Positions 13,347 to 20,060 of a stretch of DNA of 20,060 nt are shown piece by piece; the first letter of the stretch is position 1; every line of letters starts with the position of its first letter. The stretch is from the NCBI GenBank assembly GCA_934101275.1, contig CAKOQM010000025.1, positions 1 to 20,060 on the forward strand. The letters are read 5' to 3'. The stretch comes from an uncultured Bacilli bacterium (GTDB lineage Bacteria; Bacillota_I; Bacilli_A; RF39; UBA660). The position numbers and the translations under genes are program-made. The notes below the pieces were generated by a model that saw nothing but the letters and a program-made list of their open reading frames with translations, searched no databases and was not told the DNA's origin.

Positions 13347-15440
13347 CTATTTTAATAAAGTTCTTTTAATTTTTCTTAAGGCTCTTTTCCATAAAGGTCT
13401 TGGGGCCATATTAGGACTTACAAAAGTTACATCTGGTAAGGTTTTAGATAAGTTAATAAGTTCATCTGTTGCCATAACCTTGTCTTTAGTATACGATAAC
13501 TCTATTTTACTTGTCTTTGCTTTTGAATCTTTCATATACTCATTAAAATGCGTAACAAACTCTTCAAAACCTTTTTCTAAAGGATAATTCTTCATATATT
13601 TTATCCCGGCTGTACTCATTTTTTGTTGTAATTTTTTATCATCTAAAATTGTTAGTAAAGCATTGGCAATTGCTTCAGGAGTACTGTCCGCTAAAAGGCA
13701 GCCATCATTTGGAAAGTCATATAAATTATTTTCGCGGTAAAGTTCTACAACAGGAAGACCAGAGGCCATCATCTCAAAAGGAATACGTGATGGATTTGAA
13801 GCACTCATACATAATCCTACTAAGCATTTATTATAAAGTTCATTACATTTTTCGATAGGAATAATACCTAATTGTTCTACTTCGAGATTATCTATTAGAG
13901 AAGGATTTGAGCCATAAAAATAAATTTTAACATCTGGTTTTATAGTTTTAACAATTTGTAATGCCTTTAAAGCAATATTATCACAACGGCGAGGTTTATC
14001 TGGTTGGAAAACAAAGCAGATGGCGTTTTCTTTTTCTATATTATTTAATTTTTTATAAGTTTTTAAATCAGCACAAAAAGAAAAATAGTCCGTTGTTAAA
14101 TGAAATTCTTCCCGCATTTTATGACTAAGCCACTTACCAATGGTAATGCCATGAAAGCCATATTTATAAGTATTTTCAGCTTCAACATAATTAGATCCCA
14201 TTGGATAAAAATAAGGTTCAAAGTCTTGAATAAAATAGGCTTTTTTAGGACAATCAATTTTTTGTACAATAGGCGCACTGTTCCATGAAGTGGCAACAAC
14301 ACAGTCATATTCTTTTAAAGGATTATGCCAATCAGCGAAAACATTACCATGGAACTCCCCATAATATTCATTAATCATTTGAAATAGTTCATTAGGACTA
14401 TGCTGATTTAAATCGCCAATATAAACATCACACATATACCCATCATTAATAAGGGCGGTGATATTTTGGAAAATTGTCCGATGACCTCCACCACCTTTTA
14501 ATAAAGCGGGAACAAACCAAGCAATATTTCCTTTTGTTCCTATATTTTTATCATCTTCAATATAACCCATATATCTTCTCCTAATTCTTTGCTTTTGTAA
14601 TAAATCTTCATCTAAATCATAATTCTTCCGAATGGCTTCTTGAATTTTAAATACTTCTTTATACTCCTTATCTCTAATACTAAGGGTGGAAGCAGAAGCC
14701 CCATGTTTTCTAAAATAGTTTAAAGGTTCATGACAGAAAGCCACTTTTCCTTTTTCTAAAACACGCATATAAATATACCAATCCCCGGCAATTTTATAAT
14801 CTTTGGCTTCTTCAAAAATAATATTTAAACAAGAATCATTTTTCCAAACAACCGAAGAAACATTTAAAATGGTATTGTTGTTACTTAAATAATTTTTTAT
14901 TTCGGAAACGCCATCATTGATATAATCTTCATTCCAACGACCTGTTTTAAAAATGTCACACCAATCTTGACAATTTAAAGCCGTGATATTATCATTACCA
15001 TCAATTCTTTTAGACTCGGTATAAAATAAAACAACATCTTTATCTTTATGAAAAAACTCCATAGCTTTCTCTAAAAATAAAGTATTTGCTGAATCGTCTG
15101 CTTCGGCGATCCAAATATAATCACCGGTGGCTAATGATAAACCTTTTTGCCACTGCGCAAAGACACATCCTCCACTGTTTTTTTTATTAAAAGCCGTTTT
15201 AATTTTAATATGTGGATAATTCTTTTTAATTTCTTCTATTTTTTTATTTAAATAGGAAACACTTTCATCCGAAGAAGCATCATCTAATAAGATAAGTTCA
15301 TAAATAGGAACTGTCTGTAATAAAATAGAATCTATTCTTTCTTTTAAAAAACGTTCATAATTATAATTAGGGACAATCACAGAAATTTTATCTTTGGTTT
15401 TAATTTTTTCTTTACATTCTTTATATATATTTACTTTCAT
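13347..15440 (-). CDS. Bifunctional glycosyltransferase: N-terminal GT2, C-terminal WsaF-like GT4
   Basis: 697 aa. The GT2 half (about 19-250) has SVIVPNYNYERFL, LLDDASSDE (51-59), IAEADD (111-116) and GDWYIYMRVL (219-228). The second half (about 303-650) is GT4-like with WsaF marks: FVPALLKGGGGHR (309-321), YFIQDFEPYFYPMGSNY (402-418) and FQPDKPRRCDNIAL (478-491), the last being the donor-binding region. WsaF is a dTDP-rhamnose rhamnosyltransferase that builds a rhamnan S-layer glycan, so a rhamnose-containing polymer is likely. Two active sites in one chain could add two alternating linkages. A basic C-terminus (KRALRKIKRTLLK) may hold it at the membrane. Its ATG overlaps the upstream TGA (ATGA). 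Confidence 0.93.
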   Translation of the reverse strand: MKVNIYKECKEKIKTKDKISVIVPNYNYERFLKERIDSILLQTVPIYELILLDDASSDESVSYLNKKIEEIKKNYPHIKIKTAFNKKNSGGCVFAQWQKGLSLATGDYIWIAEADDSANTLFLEKAMEFFHKDKDVVLFYTESKRIDGNDNITALNCQDWCDIFKTGRWNEDYINDGVSEIKNYLSNNNTILNVSSVVWKNDSCLNIIFEEAKDYKIAGDWYIYMRVLEKGKVAFCHEPLNYFRKHGASASTLSIRDKEYKEVFKIQEAIRKNYDLDEDLLQKQRIRRRYMGYIEDDKNIGTKGNIAWFVPALLKGGGGHRTIFQNITALINDGYMCDVYIGDLNQHSPNELFQMINEYYGEFHGNVFADWHNPLKEYDCVVATSWNSAPIVQKIDCPKKAYFIQDFEPYFYPMGSNYVEAENTYKYGFHGITIGKWLSHKMREEFHLTTDYFSFCADLKTYKKLNNIEKENAICFVFQPDKPRRCDNIALKALQIVKTIKPDVKIYFYGSNPSLIDNLEVEQLGIIPIEKCNELYNKCLVGLCMSASNPSRIPFEMMASGLPVVELYRENNLYDFPNDGCLLADSTPEAIANALLTILDDKKLQQKMSTAGIKYMKNYPLEKGFEEFVTHFNEYMKDSKAKTSKIELSYTKDKVMATDELINLSKTLPDVTFVSPNMAPRPLWKRALRKIKRTLLK

Positions 15441-17467
15441 TGTTTCTTCTCCAATACATAAGGTTCATTTTTACTAAAACAAGGATTATAGAAAGGATCA
15501 TCAAAAACGGTATCATGCCATTTATCTAAAACATATTCTCTTTCTTCATTTGTTCTTTTTATTTGGGCTTTTGTTTTATCTGTACCTCTTGTTTTTGATT
15601 CATAATGATACATTTTGACATTTCCAAGGTAAACATTATAGAAACCTTGTTTCAACAGTCTAATATTTAACTCGACATCATTAAAATTATTTGCTAAATG
15701 TTCATCCATACCTTTAACTAAATTATATTTTTCTTTAGAAATCATGGAACAAGCAGCCGTGACCGCGGCATAGTCTGTGGGCATATTTAATTTACCAAAA
15801 CTATAAGCTTCCTCTTCTGTTTGAAACTCATAAGCATGGGCAGCCATACTTCTAATACCTAGAACAACGCCTCCATGTTGAATGGTGTTATCAAAAAATA
15901 ATAGTTTAACGCCAACCATACCAATATGAGGTTGACTCGCATAACCTACCATTTGTTCTAAAAAATCAGGAGTAATAACTTCGGTATCATTATTTAAAAA
16001 TAAAAGATAATCTCCTTTGGCTTTTTTGACAGCTTCATTCATTAAATAAGCAAAATTAAAAGGACAATTTAAATCTATAACATTAAAGTTTTCATGGGCT
16101 TTTTTATATTCAGCAAAAAGGGCAAACGTTTCTTCTTCTTCACTATTGTTATTAACAACTAAAATATCATAATTTGGATAAGTGCTTTTTTCGTAAATAG
16201 AATCTATACAAGTTTTTAAGGTGCTTGCATAATCTTTTGTGGGAATAATAATGGTTATAGATGGTTTATTTGTTTCATAATGAACAACATAAGTTCCATC
16301 ATTATTACTTGTTACATATCCTTTTATTTTGCGACGTTTTAAAGCAGCTTCAATGGCTTTTTGACCAGCCAAAATGGCATAACTTTTCTCGGCAATACTT
16401 TCCGAAGTAGAACCTTTTATTATTCGCCAATGATATAAAATACGCGAGATATGTTCTATTTTTTCAGCTTTTTCGGTTAATCTTAAGAATAAATCATAAT
16501 CTTGAGCTCCATTAAACTCTGTTTTCTCGCCACCTACTTTATCTAATAAAGACTTTTTAAAAACGGTAAAATGACAAATATAATTGTTGGATAGTAAAGT
16601 GTCTGGGGCAAAATCACTTTTAAAATAAGGGGTACATCTTTTCCCTTCACTATCTAATTTATCTTCATCAGAGTAAAGAAAATCTGTTTTTTTATCACGA
16701 TTAATTCTTTTAGCCATTTGATATAAAGCATCCAAAGATAAGGTATCATCATTATCAAGTAACCCAATGTATTCCCCTTTAGCTTCTTTAAAACCCGTGT
16801 TAGTGGCTAAAGCGATATTACCATTTTTACTACGATAAATGACACGGATTCTTTTATCTAATTTTTCATATTTTTTTAAACAATCCAAAGTGTCTTGATT
16901 CGTTGATTTATCATCTACTAGTAATAATTCCCAGTTTTCATATTTTTGATTTAAAACTGAATCAATACATTCACTTAAGTACACACTACTAACATTGTAA
17001 ACAGGGGTCACAATGCTAAATAAAGGATTATATTTTAATTTTTCACTACAATCATGATTAGGCTGTTCCATAACCCATTTCAAATAATCTTTTTGCACAT
17101 TAGGATAATAATAGTTATTATTTTTACCACTTCTATTTAATTTAGCTTTAACTTTTAAGCCTTGAAAATGAATAATACCTACTAATTTATGTACTTTTCT
17201 TTTAAAAGTTGAAGTTTTCTTCTGACATAAAAGTTCTTTTTCATCATTATGAACAAGATATATTTTTACTTTTTGACTATCTTTATTTAATAAAATTTTA
17301 TATTCAAAGAAAAGTAACTCATTTATCATTTCTTCTTTAGGTTTTACTTTTTTACCATCTACTAAAAACTCTAAAGAATAGCCATGACCTTGAAAAGTCC
17401 CCATGATTTGTAGTAAAGGATTATTAACTCCTGAAATATCTAATTTACTTATTTTTACTTTATCCAC
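15437..17467 (-). CDS. Tandem double-GT2 glycosyltransferase (rhamnan/O-antigen type)
   Basis: 676 aa. A non-catalytic N-terminal region (about 1-145; beta-rich start, then a basic segment) precedes two GT-A domains. Domain 1 (about 148-385) has SIVTPVYNVSS, LLLVDDKST (181-189), LLDNDDTL (236-243) and a QDYDLFLRL acceptor stretch. Domain 2 (about 402-650) has TIIIPTKDYAS, ILVVNNNSEEE (435-445), LFLNNDTEV (489-497) and NDVELNIRL. This layout is common in rhamnan and O-antigen assembly proteins that add two sugars. The start is GTG with AGGTGG 5 nt upstream, 9 bases after the preceding stop. Donors cannot be read directly; dTDP-rhamnose is likely for at least one domain by context. Confidence 0.93.
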   Translation of the reverse strand: MDKVKISKLDISGVNNPLLQIMGTFQGHGYSLEFLVDGKKVKPKEEMINELLFFEYKILLNKDSQKVKIYLVHNDEKELLCQKKTSTFKRKVHKLVGIIHFQGLKVKAKLNRSGKNNNYYYPNVQKDYLKWVMEQPNHDCSEKLKYNPLFSIVTPVYNVSSVYLSECIDSVLNQKYENWELLLVDDKSTNQDTLDCLKKYEKLDKRIRVIYRSKNGNIALATNTGFKEAKGEYIGLLDNDDTLSLDALYQMAKRINRDKKTDFLYSDEDKLDSEGKRCTPYFKSDFAPDTLLSNNYICHFTVFKKSLLDKVGGEKTEFNGAQDYDLFLRLTEKAEKIEHISRILYHWRIIKGSTSESIAEKSYAILAGQKAIEAALKRRKIKGYVTSNNDGTYVVHYETNKPSITIIIPTKDYASTLKTCIDSIYEKSTYPNYDILVVNNNSEEEETFALFAEYKKAHENFNVIDLNCPFNFAYLMNEAVKKAKGDYLLFLNNDTEVITPDFLEQMVGYASQPHIGMVGVKLLFFDNTIQHGGVVLGIRSMAAHAYEFQTEEEAYSFGKLNMPTDYAAVTAACSMISKEKYNLVKGMDEHLANNFNDVELNIRLLKQGFYNVYLGNVKMYHYESKTRGTDKTKAQIKRTNEEREYVLDKWHDTVFDDPFYNPCFSKNEPYVLEKKQ

Positions 17468-17476
17468 TTAAACCAC

Positions 17477-18313
17477 CTATTCTTCATATTTTCCTTTTAT
17501 CTTTTTTTTGAAATCACGATAACCTTTATACATCATTTTTAATTTTCGATATTTATCCGGTTCAAAAAGTAAAATTCGTTTTACTTGGCCTTTTTGAATC
17601 CGTAGAAGATGTTTACAATAAAGAGGATATTTATCTTTATACATCTCATTAATATATAAATTGTTACGCATTATATAGTAACGTCTTATAGGACTATGAT
17701 TGTAACAAGGATAAATCTTTCCTAAAAATTTATGTTCGACTAAATTTCCTAAATGATGAGTCATCCAAACTTTATTTAAACGCAACACTTTAAAACCATG
17801 TTCATTTAAGTTCATACAATATTCTGTATCTACGCAGTCAATAAATAGCCAATCTTTAAAACCACCTATCTCTTGCCATGCTTTTAAATTAATAATGTTA
17901 CCAGAAGTCATTACTTCAAGCATTTCTTCTGCTTCCACATCTTTTAACTTTTCTTTAGCGTTAATATCTTGATAAGGAGAAACAAGACCAATTTTGCTTG
18001 TATCATGTTCCACCAAATATTTTTTTAATTTTTCAATCACATCTGATGTAATCTGACTATCTTGATCTAAAGTAAGTAACCAATCATAGCCATCTTCCAT
18101 AGCTTTTTTAGCTCCTTCATTTAAAGCAGATGCAATACCTTTATTTGTATATAATTTAATGTATTCAATTCTTTTAGTATTTTTTAAACGTATTACCTCG
18201 TCATCTGAATTATCAACAACATATATTTTGGCAACACTTTTTTCATAAACTTTTATATTTTTTATATTTTCTTCACTTGGATTATAAAAAACAACAACCG
18301 CGGGGATTTTCAC
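17477..18313 (-). CDS. Rhamnosyltransferase-like GT2
   Basis: About 278 aa. GT-A enzyme with AVVVFYNPSEENI at the N-terminus, YVVDNSDD (31-38), NKGIASALNEGA (57-68) and LLTLDQDSQ (79-87). The NP, DNS, GIA.ALN.G and DQDS series is characteristic of RfbF/RgpB-like rhamnosyltransferases. It would add rhamnose from dTDP-rhamnose to a growing lipid-linked chain in the cytoplasm. The frame is open eight codons further up to an ATG inside the permease gene. However, GAGGAGG (18326-18320), which ends the permease, stands 6 nt before a GTG at 18313, one base after the permease stop. That GTG is the better start. No rhamnose-synthesis (rml) genes are in the window. Confidence 0.92.
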   Translation of the reverse strand: MKIPAVVVFYNPSEENIKNIKVYEKSVAKIYVVDNSDDEVIRLKNTKRIEYIKLYTNKGIASALNEGAKKAMEDGYDWLLTLDQDSQITSDVIEKLKKYLVEHDTSKIGLVSPYQDINAKEKLKDVEAEEMLEVMTSGNIINLKAWQEIGGFKDWLFIDCVDTEYCMNLNEHGFKVLRLNKVWMTHHLGNLVEHKFLGKIYPCYNHSPIRRYYIMRNNLYINEMYKDKYPLYCKHLLRIQKGQVKRILLFEPDKYRKLKMMYKGYRDFKKKIKGKYEE

Positions 18314-18314
18314 A

Positions 18315-19088
18315 TTAAACCTCCTCGGCAAAACCACGTTCTAATTTTTTAAAAATTAAATAGCCAATGATTAAGATTATAAAAGATACCGTAAAGACTA
18401 TCATTAAAGGAATTAAGGCTGGGCTTTGTTGATAATAGAAAACATTTCGATAAGACTCAATAATCGTTGTCATAGGGTTCAAATATAACACCCAACGAAT
18501 AGATTCTGGAAACATGTCGGCCGTATAAAGTATTGGGGTAGCATAGAAAAGAAGATTAAGTAAGAACCCTACTAAATATTCAATATCTCTTACATATACA
18601 TTAATGGCACTTAATATGAAAAGTAAACCTAAACTTAAAGCACTTTGAATGATGGCAATTAAAGGAAGCCATAGAAGTTCTATACTAAAACCAATACCTC
18701 CAAATAAAACAAATAATAAAATGATAATACAAGATATTAAAAAGTTAATTAAACCAGCGGCTACCACACTAATGGGAAGAATTTCTCTTGGAAAATAAAC
18801 CTTTTTAATAATGCCACCATTTATCCAGACACAGTTACAACCAGTTGTGATGCAAGTTGTAAAAAAGTTCCAAGGAATAACACCTGTAATCAAATAAACA
18901 AGATAGTTATCCACATTTGTTCTCATAATATAAGGAAAAACTAAAGCATAAACTAAAACCATAAGTAAAGGATTTAAGAAAGACCATAAAACGCCTAGAA
19001 AAGAGCCTTTATATTTACCTCTAATTTCTTTTTGAACATTGGTTTTTAATAATTCTCGATATTGATATAATTCTTTAAAGACTTTCAT
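18315..19088 (-). CDS. ABC-2 type polysaccharide export permease (Wzm/TagG/RgpC-like)
   Basis: 257 aa, six predicted membrane helices. The N-terminal amphipathic stretch (YRELLKTNVQKEIRGKYKGS) and the LWSFLNPLLMVLVYALVF and PWNFF motifs are typical of ABC-2 O-antigen, teichoic acid and rhamnan exporters. With the ATPase encoded one base upstream, it would move a lipid-linked glycan to the outer face of the membrane. The gene's last codons contain the ribosome binding site of the next gene. The neighbouring rhamnosyltransferases point to a rhamnan-like cargo. Confidence 0.95.
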   Translation of the reverse strand: MKVFKELYQYRELLKTNVQKEIRGKYKGSFLGVLWSFLNPLLMVLVYALVFPYIMRTNVDNYLVYLITGVIPWNFFTTCITTGCNCVWINGGIIKKVYFPREILPISVVAAGLINFLISCIIILLFVLFGGIGFSIELLWLPLIAIIQSALSLGLLFILSAINVYVRDIEYLVGFLLNLLFYATPILYTADMFPESIRWVLYLNPMTTIIESYRNVFYYQQSPALIPLMIVFTVSFIILIIGYLIFKKLERGFAEEV

Positions 19089-19089
19089 T

Positions 19090-19833
19090 TTAACGACACT
19101 CCTTTAAATATTCTGGAATAACCTTGCTAGGGGTATCATCCATTTCAACAAGGCCATTATTTATCCAAATAGCTCGTGTACATAGATTTTCAATTTGATC
19201 TAAACTATGGCTAACAATAACAATTGTTTTGTCACTTTCTTTAAGTTCTTGTAATTTATTGAAACATTTTTCTTGGAAATGTTGATCTCCAACAGCTAAG
19301 ATTTCATCAATAAGTAATATTTCTGCATCAACATTAATAGCAATAGAAAAAGCTAAACGCATATACATACCACTGGAATAAGTACGAACAGGATTATCAA
19401 TAAATTCACCTAGTTCAGAAAACTCAATAATTTCATCTAATCTTTTATCAATTTCTTGTTTTGTTAAACCAAAAATAGCCGCATTAAAATAAATATTTTC
19501 TCTACCCGTAAAATCTTGGTGAAAACCTGCACCTAACTCCAAAAGACTAGTAAGTTTACCATGGGTAATAATCTCTCCTTTGGTAGGATAAATTATCTTC
19601 GTCATTAACTTTAAAAGAGTACTTTTACCAGAACCATTAACGCCAATAAGACCTACAGTCTCCCCTTTTTTAATATCTAAATTAATATCTTTTAAAGCCG
19701 TATATAATTCACTTTCATTTCTCTTCCAAAAAAGTAAATGTTCTTTTAACGTACTTGCTTTGTCATAATATATTTTAAACGATTTTGTTACATGCTTTAT
19801 TTCAATAGCATTCTCTTTATCTGTTTTCTTCAT
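19090..19833 (-). CDS. ABC transporter ATPase for polysaccharide export (Wzt/TagH/RgpD-like)
   Basis: 247 aa nucleotide-binding domain: Walker A GVNGSGKST (64-72), LLELGAGFHQDFTGRENI (96-113; the LGAGF motif is typical of Wzt/TagH), signature YSSGM (151-155), Walker B ILLIDE (171-176) and H-loop SHS near 209. It powers export through the permease encoded immediately downstream. It ends after the ATPase core, without the C-terminal carbohydrate-binding domain of long Wzt proteins, so chain length is probably not sensed through this subunit. First gene of operon A; GAGGTGA stands 3 nt before the ATG, and a strong promoter lies about 28 bases upstream. Confidence 0.96.
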   Translation of the reverse strand: MKKTDKENAIEIKHVTKSFKIYYDKASTLKEHLLFWKRNESELYTALKDINLDIKKGETVGLIGVNGSGKSTLLKLMTKIIYPTKGEIITHGKLTSLLELGAGFHQDFTGRENIYFNAAIFGLTKQEIDKRLDEIIEFSELGEFIDNPVRTYSSGMYMRLAFSIAINVDAEILLIDEILAVGDQHFQEKCFNKLQELKESDKTIVIVSHSLDQIENLCTRAIWINNGLVEMDDTPSKVIPEYLKECR

Positions 19834-19861
19834 AAGTCACCTCAATGTTTCTAACACATTT

Positions 19862-19890
19862 AGTATAGCAAAATAAAAAAAGAATATCAA
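19862..19890 (-). promoter_or_regulatory. Promoter of operon A
   Basis: TTGATA (19890-19885), exactly 17 bp, then TATACT (19867-19862), with TG one base before the -10 box (19870-19869). It drives the ABC exporter and glycosyltransferase genes. Confidence 0.85.
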
Positions 19891-19924
19891 TTTAGATACA
19901 AAAAAAGAGTATAAAATAGCTTTC

Positions 19925-19953
19925 TTGTTTTATTATAAAAGAAGTGTTAGAAT
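19925..19953 (+). promoter_or_regulatory. Divergent plus-strand promoter
   Basis: TTGTTT (19925-19930), exactly 17 bp, TAGAAT (19948-19953). It points toward the right edge, away from operon A. The two -35 boxes are about 35 bp apart, so the promoters could share control. Confidence 0.5.
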
Positions 19954-19985
19954 AAGTTGCAAGAAAATGTTTTATTTCCATTTAA

Positions 19986-20013
19986 AAGGAGACCAACTAT
20001 GAATAGTCAATAG
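19986..20013 (+). other. Ribosome binding site with a four-codon open frame
   Basis: AAGGAGA (19986-19992), 6 nt, then ATG AAT AGT CAA TAG (19999-20013): a well-placed start encoding MNSQ only. It may be a leader peptide for a gene beyond the window, the start of a decayed gene, or chance. The remaining 47 bases are AT-rich and show no gene. Confidence 0.3.
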
Positions 20014-20060
20014 TTTTTAATAAAAATTTAAAAAATTGAAAATTATAAATTATTGCACAG

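Noticed and set aside
18314..18337. Upstream ATG start for the rhamnosyltransferase at 17477
   Set aside because: It lies within the permease coding region without a ribosome binding site, whereas a GTG at 18313 has a perfect GAGGAGG 6 nt upstream.
322..19833. Mycoplasma-type code (TGA = Trp)
   Set aside because: Several genes end in TGA at the expected family length, tryptophans are encoded by TGG, and no long frame contains an internal TGA.

Overview
This 20 kb window comes from a low-GC, Gram-positive-type bacterium (Bacillota, probably a gut-associated Bacilli-like lineage; I cannot name the genus). The evidence is strong AT richness, AGGAGG-type ribosome binding sites, TTGACA/TATAAT promoters, a RecG helicase, and a cell-wall polysaccharide locus of the rhamnan/Lancefield-antigen kind. 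TGA serves as a stop codon and tryptophan is TGG, so this is not a code-4 Mollicute. Every well-supported gene lies on the minus strand, so the window reads from right to left.

Right part (19.8 to 11.5 kb), operon A. A clear promoter precedes an ABC exporter (ATPase and permease), then a rhamnosyltransferase-like GT2, a tandem double-GT2 protein, a GT2 fused to a WsaF-like GT4, and a DUF2142 multi-pass membrane protein. A terminator follows one base after the last stop. Neighbouring genes overlap or lie within about 15 bases. The set fits synthesis of a rhamnose-type glycan on the inner membrane face, ABC export and later modification.

Middle (11.4 to 10.0 kb). A DUF4143-type AAA ATPase with its own promoter and a strong ribosome binding site sits between the two polysaccharide operons. 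Three 15-bp direct repeats with an exact 23-bp period lie just upstream of its -35 box. They could be a regulator-binding array or the relic of a transposon end.

Operon B (9.9 to 4.1 kb). GT2, DUF2304, small SMR-like transporter, GtrA-GT-C fusion, GT2, GT2. The first pair resembles GacI/GacJ of streptococci. The whole operon looks like a side-chain decoration pathway: polyprenyl-phosphate sugars are made inside, flipped, then transferred outside. It would act on the polymer made by operon A.

Left part (4.2 to 0.15 kb). recG is flanked on both sides by about 95-nt promoter-hairpin-hairpin-C-rich-terminator units that look like two related small RNA genes. Finally there is a membrane-anchored surface protein. 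Its C-terminal lectin-like domain carries a sharply bounded patch of about 60% GC, made largely of NNC/NNT codons and ending in VRPSVYL. This looks like the variable region of a diversity-generating retroelement (DGR) target whose template and reverse transcriptase are elsewhere. The last 190 bases hold palindromic intergenic DNA and a terminator.
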